The notes under the pieces: model-generated
The model's input: only the letters and a program-made list of their open reading frames with translations
What the model was told of the DNA's origin: nothing
Database searches by the model: none
Shown: positions 24,375 through 33,635 of the stretch, piece by piece
Numbering within the stretch: position 1 is the first letter of the stretch
Layout: the number at the start of each line of letters is the position of its first letter
Program-made: the position numbers and the translations under genes
NCBI GenBank assembly: GCA_937916395.1
Contig: CALFTN010000034.1
Span: 1-48,303, forward strand
Source of the DNA: an uncultured Clostridia bacterium
Lineage (GTDB): Bacteria > Bacillota > Clostridia > Oscillospirales > Acutalibacteraceae
Direction: 5' to 3'
DNA length: 48,303 bases

Positions 24375-27002
24375 TTATTCACCTTCGTCGTCTGCCACGT
24401 TTTCCTCTTCTGCTTCATCCTCAGGAGTACCTTCATCCTCATGGTCGCCTGAAGTATCTCCTGCACCTTCTTCTGCACTGCCGTCATCTTCGACATCGCC
24501 ATTTACTTCTTCTTCATCGTGTTCAGTAGTAGAAAGTGTAACAACCTTGTCTTCACCAGTAACCTTCATTACCTTAACACCTTTAGAAGGACGTGCACAA
24601 ACTCTGACTGCATCTGCAGGAATTCTTATAATAATACCATCCTGAGAAATAAGAATGATATCTTCGTCATCATCTACAATACTGATAGCAGTAACATCAC
24701 CATATTTTTCAACGTGATAGTTTTTAAGACCCTTACCACCACGTGATTGCAAGCGATAGTCTGAAATTTCACTGCGTCTGCCGTAACCTGTTTCACTTAC
24801 TGTGAGAACCTTGCCACCTTCGTGAAGAACAGCGACACCTGCTACTTCATCACCTTCTCTTAAAGTAATTGCTTTAACACCAGTTGCTGTTCTACCGAGA
24901 GGACGCGCATTTGTTTCATTAATATGAATACACATACCTTTTTTGGTAGCAATAAGTAATTCATCGTTACCGGAAGTAAGCTTTACAAATACTAATTCAT
25001 CATCTTCTCTAAGAGAAATCGCGTTAAGACCATTCTTGCGTATATTTTTATAAAGACTTAAAGCCGTTCTCTTAATAAGACCTTTCTTTGTAAACATACA
25101 AAGGAACTTGCCTTCATCATCAGCAGGAACACTGAGCATTGCAGAAATTTTCTCACCATTTTCAAGTGGAAGCAAGTTTACAATGTTCATACCCTTACTG
25201 TTTTTACTGCCTTCTGGAATTTCGTAACCTTTAAGACGGAATGCTCTGCCTTTAGTTGTTAAGAACATTACATAATCGTGAGAAGATGCAATAAACATTG
25301 TTTCTGCAACGTCATCTTCACGGCGGGTCATACCTTTAACACCACGACCGCCTCTGTTCTGAGCAGAGAATAAATCAACCGGCTGACGCTTGATGTAACC
25401 CATAGTTGTATATGTGTACATACAAGTTTCTTCTGGAATAAGGTCTTCAATATCAACCTCACCACTGACATTTTCAATAGAAGTTCTTCTGTCATCACCG
25501 TACTTTTCACGGATAACAGTAATTTCTTCTTTAATAATTTCAAGAACTTTTTCGTGAGAACCTAAAATCTCGTTATATTCTTTAATTCTTGCATCTAAAT
25601 CTTCTAATTCATTTGTAATTTTGAGAATTTCAAGACCTGCTAACTGACCTAATTGGAAAGAAACAATAGCAGCTGCCTGTGGCTCGTCAAAATCAAATTT
25701 TTCCATAATAGCAGTCTTAGCTTCTGCCTTACCGCCCTTACAAGCACGGATAGTTGCAATAATTTCATCAACTATATCAATAGCTTTTTTAAGACCGTCT
25801 AAAATATGTTTTCTTTCCTCTGCCTTTTTTAAGTCGAATTGTGTTCTTCTCACTATAACCTGACATTGGAAATCAATATATTGCTGTAAAATTTCTTTAA
25901 GTGTAAGAATTTTTGGCTCACCATTTACAATAGCAAGTAAAATTACACCAAAGGTAGACTGAAGCTGTGTATATGTGAAAAGCTTATTAAGCACAACCTG
26001 AGCATTTGCATCACGCTTAATATCTATTTCAATGTGCATACCAGTTTTTTCTGAAGAATAGTCGTTGATATCAGCAATACCTTCAACTCTCTTATCTTTA
26101 ACAAGGTCTGCAATAGACTCAATAAGTCTTGCCTTGTTAACCATATAAGGAATTTCAGTAATAATAATTTTAAATCTGCCGTTTTTACCTTCTACTATTT
26201 CAGATTTTGCTCTTACTATAACCTTACCACGACCAGTAGCATAAGCAGAACGGATACCAGAACGACCCATAATGATACCGGCAGTAGGAAAGTCAGGTCC
26301 TTTAATATGTTCCATTATATCCTCAAGCTCTGCTTCAGGATTATCTATAACACAACAAATTGCGTCAATAACTTCTCTTAAATTGTGTGGTGGAATATTT
26401 GTAGCCATACCAACAGCAATACCCTGAGAACCATTAACTAAAAGGTTAGGGTAACGTGATGGTAAAACTGTTGGTTCTTTAAGACGGTCATCATAGTTAG
26501 GAGCAAAATCAACAGTATTTTTTTCAATATCTGTAAGCATTTCGAGTGACATTTTGCTCATTCTTGACTCTGTGTAACGGTAAGCAGCCGGTGGGTCACC
26601 GTCTACAGAACCGAAGTTACCGTGACCATCAACAAGCATATATCTCATTGAGAAATCCTGTGCCAAACGTACCATTGCATCGTAAACAGAAGCGTCACCA
26701 TGTGGATGGTAACGACCGAGAACAGAACCAACTGTGTCGGCACATTTACGATATGCTTTATCTGGAGTAAGATTATTCTCATACATTGTGTAAAGAATTC
26801 TTCTATGAACTGGTTTTAAACCGTCACGAACATCTGGTAATGCACGAGAAACAATAACTGACATTGAGTAATCAAGGAATGCAGTTCTTACTTCTTTGTT
26901 AATATCAACGTTAATTATTTTTTGGTTTGCATACGGGTCAGGAAGATTATTAACACCCTGAGTAACACCCGCATTTTCTACATTGTTATTTAATTCGTCC
27001 AT
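24375..27002 (-). CDS. gyrA: DNA gyrase subunit A
   Basis: 875 residues. The breakage-reunion domain contains the catalytic tyrosine in AAYRYTE (Tyr143, E. coli Tyr122). The quinolone-resistance region reads GRYHPHGDASVYDAMVRLAQ, placing Ala104 at the E. coli Ser83 position and Asp108 at Asp87. The C-terminal wrapping domain has the GyrA box QNRGGRGVKGM. The last 60 or so residues are extremely acidic (E/D/G-rich tail). With GyrB it introduces negative supercoils ahead of replication forks. It follows gyrB by 45 bases on the minus strand, in the classical origin-proximal order. Confidence 0.97.
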   Translation of the reverse strand: MDELNNNVENAGVTQGVNNLPDPYANQKIINVDINKEVRTAFLDYSMSVIVSRALPDVRDGLKPVHRRILYTMYENNLTPDKAYRKCADTVGSVLGRYHPHGDASVYDAMVRLAQDFSMRYMLVDGHGNFGSVDGDPPAAYRYTESRMSKMSLEMLTDIEKNTVDFAPNYDDRLKEPTVLPSRYPNLLVNGSQGIAVGMATNIPPHNLREVIDAICCVIDNPEAELEDIMEHIKGPDFPTAGIIMGRSGIRSAYATGRGKVIVRAKSEIVEGKNGRFKIIITEIPYMVNKARLIESIADLVKDKRVEGIADINDYSSEKTGMHIEIDIKRDANAQVVLNKLFTYTQLQSTFGVILLAIVNGEPKILTLKEILQQYIDFQCQVIVRRTQFDLKKAEERKHILDGLKKAIDIVDEIIATIRACKGGKAEAKTAIMEKFDFDEPQAAAIVSFQLGQLAGLEILKITNELEDLDARIKEYNEILGSHEKVLEIIKEEITVIREKYGDDRRTSIENVSGEVDIEDLIPEETCMYTYTTMGYIKRQPVDLFSAQNRGGRGVKGMTRREDDVAETMFIASSHDYVMFLTTKGRAFRLKGYEIPEGSKNSKGMNIVNLLPLENGEKISAMLSVPADDEGKFLCMFTKKGLIKRTALSLYKNIRKNGLNAISLREDDELVFVKLTSGNDELLIATKKGMCIHINETNARPLGRTATGVKAITLREGDEVAGVAVLHEGGKVLTVSETGYGRRSEISDYRLQSRGGKGLKNYHVEKYGDVTAISIVDDDEDIILISQDGIIIRIPADAVRVCARPSKGVKVMKVTGEDKVVTLSTTEHDEEEVNGDVEDDGSAEEGAGDTSGDHEDEGTPEDEAEEENVADDEGE

Positions 27003-27047
27003 TTATAAATACTTCCTTATCTTAAATTAAGTGGGATTATATCTGAA

Positions 27048-29048
27048 TTAAACGTCAAGATTCTGAACATACTTTGCGTTTTTCTCAATAAATTCTCTTC
27101 TTGGTTCAACCTTGTCACCCATAAGAATTGAGAATGTTTCGTCTGCTTCTTCCGCGTCTTCTAATGTAACACGGAGCATGAGACGTGTTTCAGGATTCAT
27201 TGTTGTTTCCCAAAGCTGTTCAGGGTCCATTTCACCAAGACCCTTATAACGCTGAATAGCATAGTTTGTACCATCTGCCATAATTTCATCACGTTCAGCA
27301 TCAGAATAAGCATAGTGATGTTTATTACCTTTACTTAATCTGTAAAGAGGAGGCTGTGCTAAATAAATATGACCTTGTTCAATTAACTCTCTCATATATC
27401 TGAAGAAGAATGTTAAAAGAAGTGTTCTGATGTGAGCACCGTCGACATCGGCATCGGCCATAATAATAATTTTATCATAACGAAGTTTTTCAATATTGAA
27501 ATCTTCACCAATACCTGTACCCAATGCTAAAACAACAGGTGTTAATTTATCATTACCGATAACTTTATCTACTCTTGCTTTTTCAACGTTGAGCATTTTA
27601 CCCCAAAGAGGAAGAATTGCCTGAATCATTCTATCACGACCCATTTTTGCTGAACCACCCGCAGAATCACCCTCTACTATGTAGATTTCAGTTTTTGATG
27701 AGTCTTTTTCAATACAGTCTGCAAGCTTACCAGGAAGTGAGTTACTTTCAAGAACTGACTTTCTTCTTGCATTATCTCTTGCTTTTCTTGCTGCTTCTCT
27801 AGCCCTCGATGCATCAAGCGCTTTTGAGAAGATTTCTTTAGCAACAGAAGGATTTTCTTCAAAATATGTCATTAATTTTTCATAAACACATTTTGACACA
27901 ATTGGTGTAATATCTGTATTACCTAACTTGCCTTTAGTTTGTCCTTCAAATTGTGCTTCTGTGAGTTTTACACTAATAACAGCTGTAAGACCTTCTCTTA
28001 CATCTTCACCTGAAAGTTTTTTGTCGTTATCCTTTAAAAGATTATATTTTTTACCATAATCATTGAAAACTCTTGTAAGTGCAGTTTTAAAACCAGTTTC
28101 GTGAGTACCACCATCAATTGTACGAACATTATTAGCGAAACTTAAAACTAATTCATTGTAACTATCGTTATACATAAGAGCAATATTTGCTTCTCTGTCA
28201 CCACTTACTGCAGAAAAATGAATTGGTTCTTCGTGTAATGGAGTTAAACCACGCTTTTTTGTTTCAAAATCAACGAATGAAGAAATACCACCTTCATAGC
28301 AGTAAACTTCTCCTTTTTCTTCGTCGAGATTTCTTTTATCCGTAAGAGAGATAGAAAGACCTGCATTAAGAAATGCCTGTTCTCTTAATCTTCTTTCAAG
28401 AACTTCAAATTCATAAATAGTAGTTTCAGTAAATATTTCTGGGTCTGCCTTAAATCTGATTAAAGTACCAGTTTTATCTGTATCACCTATAATTTTAAGG
28501 TCACAAGTAGGATTACCTCTTTCAAATCTCTGGTAATGAACATGACCATCTTGTGAAACTTCAACTTCAAACCATTCTGAAAGTGCGTTAACAACTGATG
28601 AACCAACACCGTGAAGACCACCAGAAACCTTATAACCACTACCACCGAATTTACCACCGGCATGAAGAACTGTTAAAACAACAGTAACAGCAGGTAAACC
28701 CTGTTGCTCATTTATACCAACTGGAATACCACGACCATTATCTCTTACAGTAATAATATCCCCTGGTAAAATCTCAACCTGAATATCAGTACAGAAACCA
28801 GCTAATGCTTCGTCTATTGAGTTATCTACAATTTCATAAACTAAGTGGTGAAGTCCCTTAGGACCAGTAGAACCGATATACATACCAGGTCTTTTTCTAA
28901 CTGCTTCAAGTCCTTCAAGAACCTGAATTGCGCTGGCATCGTATTTTTCAGTTACGACTGTGTCAATATTTGTTTCTTCTAACACAACTGCATTTTCTAA
29001 TGCTTCTTCTTTTAATTCTGCTTCGGTTTTTACATTTGTTTCGTCCAA
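27048..29048 (-). CDS. gyrB: DNA gyrase subunit B
   Basis: 666 residues. GHKL ATPase motifs: EIVDNSIDEALAG, DNGRGIPVG and LHAGGKFGGSGYKVSGGLHGVG; the TOPRIM domain has IVEGDSAGGSAKMGRDR and DADVDGAHIRTLLL. It starts at a TTG preceded by GGAGG eight bases upstream. An N-terminal extension of about 38 acidic residues precedes the conserved YDASAIQVLEGLEAVRKRPGM and is not part of the usual core. The ATPase subunit drives supercoiling with GyrA. It is cotranscribed with remB upstream and gyrA downstream. Confidence 0.97.
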   Translation of the reverse strand: MDETNVKTEAELKEEALENAVVLEETNIDTVVTEKYDASAIQVLEGLEAVRKRPGMYIGSTGPKGLHHLVYEIVDNSIDEALAGFCTDIQVEILPGDIITVRDNGRGIPVGINEQQGLPAVTVVLTVLHAGGKFGGSGYKVSGGLHGVGSSVVNALSEWFEVEVSQDGHVHYQRFERGNPTCDLKIIGDTDKTGTLIRFKADPEIFTETTIYEFEVLERRLREQAFLNAGLSISLTDKRNLDEEKGEVYCYEGGISSFVDFETKKRGLTPLHEEPIHFSAVSGDREANIALMYNDSYNELVLSFANNVRTIDGGTHETGFKTALTRVFNDYGKKYNLLKDNDKKLSGEDVREGLTAVISVKLTEAQFEGQTKGKLGNTDITPIVSKCVYEKLMTYFEENPSVAKEIFSKALDASRAREAARKARDNARRKSVLESNSLPGKLADCIEKDSSKTEIYIVEGDSAGGSAKMGRDRMIQAILPLWGKMLNVEKARVDKVIGNDKLTPVVLALGTGIGEDFNIEKLRYDKIIIMADADVDGAHIRTLLLTFFFRYMRELIEQGHIYLAQPPLYRLSKGNKHHYAYSDAERDEIMADGTNYAIQRYKGLGEMDPEQLWETTMNPETRLMLRVTLEDAEEADETFSILMGDKVEPRREFIEKNAKYVQNLDV

Positions 29049-29097
29049 AACGATAACCTCCGTAATAATAAAATATCTATATAAAAAAGTTAAGTTA

Positions 29098-29361
29098 TTA
29101 TGTAGGAATCTTACTTTCAGTTCTTCTAAGAATAGTTCCTACAGAAACAGGCGAAATATGAATTTTTTTACCTTTTTTTGTGTTTGTTACAACAAACGAT
29201 TTTGGTAATTCAAAAGGAGCAACGTTATTTACCTCTCCTTTTTTTTCAGCCTTATTCAAATAATCAACTGTACTTTTCATAACAGTAGTATTTTCCATAT
29301 CAAATATTCCTATTATTTCTTCATCCACTATAAGAGTATCTTGTCCGATATGAATATACAT
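29098..29361 (-). CDS. remB: DUF370 / extracellular matrix regulator RemB
   Basis: 87 residues, starting MYIHIGQDTLIVDEEIIGIFD, with a C-terminal PKSFVVTNTKKGKKIHISPVSVGTILRR. This matches the small DUF370 family protein encoded between recF and gyrB in Bacillus (YaaB/RemB), where it affects biofilm matrix gene expression. The paralogue RemA is a DNA-binding activator. Position and length agree exactly with the conserved recF-remB-gyrB order. Confidence 0.9.
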   Translation of the reverse strand: MYIHIGQDTLIVDEEIIGIFDMENTTVMKSTVDYLNKAEKKGEVNNVAPFELPKSFVVTNTKKGKKIHISPVSVGTILRRTESKIPT

Positions 29362-29373
29362 AAATTTTTCCTT

Positions 29374-30477
29374 TTATTTTTCTTCTTTTATTTTGCCACC
29401 ATCAATAAGAAAAGATTTTCCCTTACAAAGTCTTAATACTTGTGATGGGTCACAGCAAGTCAAAAAAACTTGTCTTTCTTTAATATGATTTAATACATAA
29501 TCCTGACGTTTTTCATCAAGCTCACTCATAACATCATCTAAAAGGGCAACCGGATTTTCTCCTGTAATATCCTTTATAATCTCACTTTCACCAAGCTTTA
29601 AAGCCAGAGCACAAGAACGTTGCTGACCTTGCGAGCCAAAGCTTCTTGCACTGATGTTATCTATATTTATTTCTAAATCGTCTCTATGTGGACCAACAGA
29701 AGTTGATTTCATTAATATATCTTCTTTTCTTGAAGAATTAATCTTTAAAATCATATAATCGTAAATATCACTTACATCAGATTTTTCTAATTCTTCATTT
29801 CCACAAAGATATTTTATAGAAAGCTTTTCTTTATTTTCTGAAATACCAGAATAAATTTCTTCACTTTTTTCTGAAAGCAGATTAATATAATTTATTCTTT
29901 CTTTTATTATTATTGAAGAATATTTTGCTAACTGCTCATCAAGAACATCTAAAATATCATAAAGCTCACTATGATATTGAATATCCTTTAAAAGTGAATT
30001 TCTTTCTGCAATAACTTTTCTATATGAGCTTAAGGTTTTTGCATACTTTGGTTTTAACTGACAAATTGCAGTATCTAAAAATTTTCTTCTTACATTGGGC
30101 CCATCTTTAATAAGGGCTAAATGACTGGGAGAAAAAATAACAGAATAAAATTCACCTATTAGCTCTGTTGTTCCTTTTTTCTCTACACCATTTAAAAAAG
30201 CTTTCTTTTTATCACTTATAATTATTTCTGCTTTTTTATTTCTTACCTTATCAGTAAAATCAAGAGAAATTTTAGAAAACTCACTATTAAATTTTATAAA
30301 CTCACTGTCTTTACTACCTCTAAAGCTTTTACAGCCAGTAAAAAGCCATATTGCTTCTAAAATATTTGTTTTACCCTGAGCATTCTGACCATAAATAACA
30401 TTTACTTCATCATCTGATATAAGTAACATTTCAGAGATATTTCTAAAGTCATTGAGAGTAACAGAATTTATTTTCAT
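29374..30477 (-). CDS. recF: DNA replication and repair protein RecF
   Basis: 367 residues, SMC-like ATPase that helps load RecA at single-strand gaps with RecO and RecR. Walker A GQNAQGKTN is at residues 30-38, the ABC signature is SFGSQGQQRSCALALKLGE near 285, and Walker B is PVALLDDVMSELD near 315. The start has AGGGAGA upstream. It sits in the canonical dnaN-S4-recF order, with 12 bases to remB. Confidence 0.96.
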   Translation of the reverse strand: MKINSVTLNDFRNISEMLLISDDEVNVIYGQNAQGKTNILEAIWLFTGCKSFRGSKDSEFIKFNSEFSKISLDFTDKVRNKKAEIIISDKKKAFLNGVEKKGTTELIGEFYSVIFSPSHLALIKDGPNVRRKFLDTAICQLKPKYAKTLSSYRKVIAERNSLLKDIQYHSELYDILDVLDEQLAKYSSIIIKERINYINLLSEKSEEIYSGISENKEKLSIKYLCGNEELEKSDVSDIYDYMILKINSSRKEDILMKSTSVGPHRDDLEINIDNISARSFGSQGQQRSCALALKLGESEIIKDITGENPVALLDDVMSELDEKRQDYVLNHIKERQVFLTCCDPSQVLRLCKGKSFLIDGGKIKEEK

Positions 30478-30502
30478 AAATTTCTCCCTGACTGATTTTT
30501 AA

Positions 30503-30742
30503 TTACTTTACTTTATAAATAATTCTTTCATATTCTACTTCGTCACCAGTACGAAGTTTTTTTCCACGCATTGTGCAAACTTCACCATTTACTTTAGCCA
30601 TACCATTCTGAATTTCAATTTTTGCATGACCGCCTGTTTGCACAACACCAACATTTTTTAAAAGGTCATCAAGTCTTATAAACTCGCCTTTTAAAATAAA
30701 CTCTTGCTCTTCTTTTTTTGCTACTTTTACTTTAATCTTCAT
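30503..30742 (-). CDS. S4-domain RNA-binding protein (YaaA/RlbA-like)
   Basis: 79 residues forming one S4 fold: FIRLDDLLKNVGVVQTGGHAKIEIQNGMAKVNGE followed by CTMRGKKLRTGDEVEYE. This is the small S4 protein conserved between dnaN and recF in Firmicutes (YaaA, also called RlbA), linked in Bacillus to ribosome large-subunit assembly. Twelve bases separate it from dnaN and 25 from recF, consistent with one operon. Confidence 0.92.
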   Translation of the reverse strand: MKIKVKVAKKEEQEFILKGEFIRLDDLLKNVGVVQTGGHAKIEIQNGMAKVNGEVCTMRGKKLRTGDEVEYERIIYKVK

Positions 30743-30754
30743 AATTTTTACCTA

Positions 30755-31873
30755 TCAGTTGTTAATTGGTTCATTTTTTAATCTCATAGGAATGATTAAG
30801 AAAATAAAGCTATCGCCTTCGAGAGGTCTTATAATAATTGGAGAAATAGGACCATTAAGCTCAATATTAACTTCATCTACATCTACAGTTTTTAAGCAAT
30901 CTGTAAGATAAGCGTTATTAAAGCCAATTTCAACTCTCTTACCGTCAATAGAAGCAGAAACCTTATCGTTTGCAGCACCGAGAGAAGTTGTACTTGAAAT
31001 TTTTATTGTGTTATCTTCAAAAACACATCTTATTGGGCTCTTTATTTTGCTTGTAATAAGAAGAGAAGCTCTGTCAACACTATTAATGAGATTTTTTACA
31101 TTAACTCTTGCTTTAGTAGAATTTTCTGAAGGAATTGCATTTTTATAATTAAAGAATTCGCCTTCAAGTAAACGTGAAACAATTCTGTAGTTACCAACCT
31201 CGAAGAGGATATACTTTTTACCAATATTAAGAGTAATTTGTTCATCGTTATCTTCAATAAGCTTTGTAACCTCTGCTAATGTTTTTGCAGGAACAATAAA
31301 TGTTAATTCATCGTTATCATATTCTATTGATTCATTTCTTATTGCAAGTCTGAAACCGTCACAAGAAATGAGTCTTAAATTATTTTTGGTTACTTCAAAT
31401 TTTATACCTTTATGAACAGGCTTTAAATCAGAAACAGCAACAGCAAAAATTGTTTGTCTTATCATTTCTTTAAGAATAGATTTTTTAATAGCAAATGGAA
31501 AACCACCTGAAACAGTTGGTAATTCAGGGTAATCATCTGCAGGGATACCAATAAGTGAAAATTCGCTGTCACCAGAATGAATTTTGCATAAATTGTGTTC
31601 ATCTATTTCAATAGAAACCAAATCATTTGGTAAACGTCTTAAAATATCACAAAGTAAATGAGAGTTAAGAACTATACTTCCTTCTTGTTCAACACTACAA
31701 TCTATAACAGTTGTTATACCAACTTCAAGGTCATAGCCTGAAAGAGTAAGTCTTGAATTTTTTGCCTGCATGAAAATACCTTCTGTTGCAGGAATTGTAC
31801 TTTTTTGAGAAACACCTCTCTGAACAATATTACATGCTTCAGCAAGAATAGATGTATTGCAAGTTATTTTCAT
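30755..31873 (-). CDS. dnaN: DNA polymerase III beta sliding clamp
   Basis: 372 residues with the three-fold repeated clamp domain. Characteristic stretches include LSGYDLEVGI, SHLLCDILRRLPND, KPVHKGIKFEV, FIVPAKTLAEVTKLI and the C-terminal ELNGPISPIIIRPLEGDSFIFLIIPMRL, which forms the partner-binding cleft. The ring-shaped dimer tethers the replicative polymerase to DNA. A strong AAGGAG site precedes the ATG. The leader between dnaA and dnaN holds the probable origin unwinding region. Confidence 0.97.
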   Translation of the reverse strand: MKITCNTSILAEACNIVQRGVSQKSTIPATEGIFMQAKNSRLTLSGYDLEVGITTVIDCSVEQEGSIVLNSHLLCDILRRLPNDLVSIEIDEHNLCKIHSGDSEFSLIGIPADDYPELPTVSGGFPFAIKKSILKEMIRQTIFAVAVSDLKPVHKGIKFEVTKNNLRLISCDGFRLAIRNESIEYDNDELTFIVPAKTLAEVTKLIEDNDEQITLNIGKKYILFEVGNYRIVSRLLEGEFFNYKNAIPSENSTKARVNVKNLINSVDRASLLITSKIKSPIRCVFEDNTIKISSTTSLGAANDKVSASIDGKRVEIGFNNAYLTDCLKTVDVDEVNIELNGPISPIIIRPLEGDSFIFLIIPMRLKNEPINN

Positions 31874-31889
31874 AATAAAACTCCTTTTG

Positions 31890-32103
31890 AAAAAAATTTT
31901 GGATTTAAAAAAGAATATTATTTAGTAGTAGTAGTAGGCTCTGTAAAATTGTATAAAACTCTTTTAAGCCTTGTGGTTATTGGCGTTATGAAACTAAAGT
32001 GAATGTAAATTCATTTTTTATTAATGTTCATAACATTTAAGTTTTTTAAGTTATGTTTAAAGTGTTCATAACAAAATGTAAATTGTTGTTAATTTGTTTA
32101 TAA
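31890..32103 (-). other. Probable oriC unwinding region: DnaA-like boxes, GC block, DnaA-trio, AT-rich DNA
   Basis: Read on the minus strand, the dnaA-dnaN gap holds TTATAAACA (32103-32095), TTATGAACA (32071-32063) and TTATGAACA (32033-32025), all in one orientation. ATAACCACA follows at 31980-31972. Next come the adjacent weaker 9-mers TTATACAAT (31956-31948) and TTTTACAGA (31948-31940), a short GC block, five CTA trinucleotides (31937-31923) and AT-rich DNA down to about 31890. This is the order described for the Bacillus basal origin unwinding system: DnaA boxes, GC cluster, DnaA-trio. Functional assignment is inference. Confidence 0.8.
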
Positions 32104-32114
32104 CTTTTTATTAA

Positions 32115-33422
32115 TTATTCGTCTTTAATATTTTTCATAATATCAGAAACCATTGCATCAAGATGAGCACTTTCTGCAATTTTTTCTTCAACAGCTTCGC
32201 AAGAATAAAGAACAGTTGAGTGCTTCTTGTTACCGAAGTGACGACCAATTTCATCGAGTGTAAGATTTGTTACTTCACGAACAATATACATAGCAAATTG
32301 TCTTGCATTAACTATTTCTGCTTTTTTCTTGTTAGATTGAATATCTTCAGCAGAAACACCAAAAGCACGTGAAACCTGTTCAATGATATTTTTTATAGTA
32401 ACTTCAGTAGGTTGTGAATAATAAATAACGTCTTTAATAACTTCATTTGCAAGAGCAATAGTAGGTTTTTTGTTATTTATAGAGTAAATTGCATAAATCT
32501 TTTTTACAACGCCCTCTAACTGACGAACATTATTTTTAAGTTTTTCTGCTATGTATTCAGCAACGTCATCAGGCATTTCCATATCAAGAAGCTGTGCCTT
32601 CTTTTTAATAATAACAATTCGAGTTTCAATTTCAGGTGGTTGAATATCTGCAAGAAGACCAGAAAGAAAACGGCTACTTAACCTTTCTTCTAAAGATTTA
32701 ATATCTTTTGGAGGTCTATCAGATGCTAAAACTATTTGTTTACCCTGACTGATAAGCTCTTCAAACGTGTAGAAAAATTCTTCCTGCATCTGAACTTTGT
32801 TTTCAATGAATTGAATATCATCAACCAATAAAACATCTGGTGAACGGAATTTTGTGTGAAAATCCTTCATATTTTTTTCTGCCAAATGAGCAAGCATTTC
32901 ATTCATAAATGTTTCGCCATTTGTGTAAAGAATGTTGAGTTCTGGCCTGTTAAGTGAAAGTTCAGAATAAATAGCTTTAAGCAAGTGAGTTTTACCAAGA
33001 CCAGATTTACCATAAATAAATAATGGGTTATGAACGCTACCTGGTTTTTGAGCAACTGTTTTTGCTGCATAATAAGCAAATTGGTTAGTTGGAGCAACAA
33101 TAAATTTTTCAAATGTTAGTTCCAAGCCTTTTGAAGAATCCACAGTATTTGTGTTTGCACTAATAATATTTTCTTCTTCTGTTTTAATAACAATTTCTGC
33201 AGGAAAAGATAATGTTTTTTCAACTGCTGTTTTAATGTTGCTTAAAAACTTATTCGTAATAATTTCTTTTTTAAAAGAATTGACTGTTTTTAAAACAAGC
33301 TCTTGTCCATCAAATGAAACAGGCTCAAGTGGAGAAATCCAGGTTTCAATAACTACTTGTGGTAGAGAAGTTTCTAATTCTTTTAAAATTGCCACCCACA
33401 ATTCGGATAAATTATCCATCAT
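32115..33422 (-). CDS. dnaA: Chromosomal replication initiator protein DnaA
   Basis: About 436 residues. N-terminal domain I (LSELWVAILKELE, WISPLEPV), AAA+ domain with Walker A GKSGLGKTHLL (about 138-148), Walker B VLLVDDIQFIE, and the C-terminal DNA-binding signature LDEIGRHFGNKKHSTVLYSCE. The first of two adjacent ATG codons (33422) lies four bases after GGGGTG; the second (33419) is equally plausible. A longer frame to 33494 runs through the promoter and is not used. Upstream, the promoter contains DnaA-box-like sites. In many Firmicutes rpmH lies just upstream, but here the neighbour is a divergent RING-like gene. Confidence 0.97.
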   Translation of the reverse strand: MMDNLSELWVAILKELETSLPQVVIETWISPLEPVSFDGQELVLKTVNSFKKEIITNKFLSNIKTAVEKTLSFPAEIVIKTEEENIISANTNTVDSSKGLELTFEKFIVAPTNQFAYYAAKTVAQKPGSVHNPLFIYGKSGLGKTHLLKAIYSELSLNRPELNILYTNGETFMNEMLAHLAEKNMKDFHTKFRSPDVLLVDDIQFIENKVQMQEEFFYTFEELISQGKQIVLASDRPPKDIKSLEERLSSRFLSGLLADIQPPEIETRIVIIKKKAQLLDMEMPDDVAEYIAEKLKNNVRQLEGVVKKIYAIYSINNKKPTIALANEVIKDVIYYSQPTEVTIKNIIEQVSRAFGVSAEDIQSNKKKAEIVNARQFAMYIVREVTNLTLDEIGRHFGNKKHSTVLYSCEAVEEKIAESAHLDAMVSDIMKNIKDE

Positions 33423-33484
33423 TTTACACCCCAAATTTTTACAAATATAAGTATATATATATAATAATATAAATATTCTTAATG

Positions 33485-33528
33485 AGTATAACACATTATC
33501 TACAATTTTTCAACCTAATGTAGATAAT
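33485..33528 (-). promoter_or_regulatory. dnaA promoter with DnaA-box-like inverted pair
   Basis: On the minus strand, TTGAAA (33513-33508), 17 bases, TATACT (33490-33485). Within the spacer lies TTATCTACA (plus strand, 33496-33504), one base from the DnaA box TTATCCACA. An inverted copy TGTAGATAA lies at 33519-33527, making a perfect 10-bp inverted repeat (33495-33504 and 33519-33528). Placement predicts autorepression by DnaA. The following 60 bases to the start are almost pure AT. Confidence 0.78.
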
Positions 33529-33635
33529 TTTAATCATTTTATGTTGCAATTTATAAAAATTTCTTGTAATATATATTTTGGATTCTTGTAGCTAATAAAG
33601 TTAGAATTTAAAAGAAAAAGGAAAGTGTAAATTTA

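Noticed and set aside
31923..31937. TAG triplet run as a microsatellite or CRISPR-like repeat
   Set aside because: It is only 15 bases, has no spacers, and its position after DnaA-like boxes and a GC block fits a DnaA-trio better.
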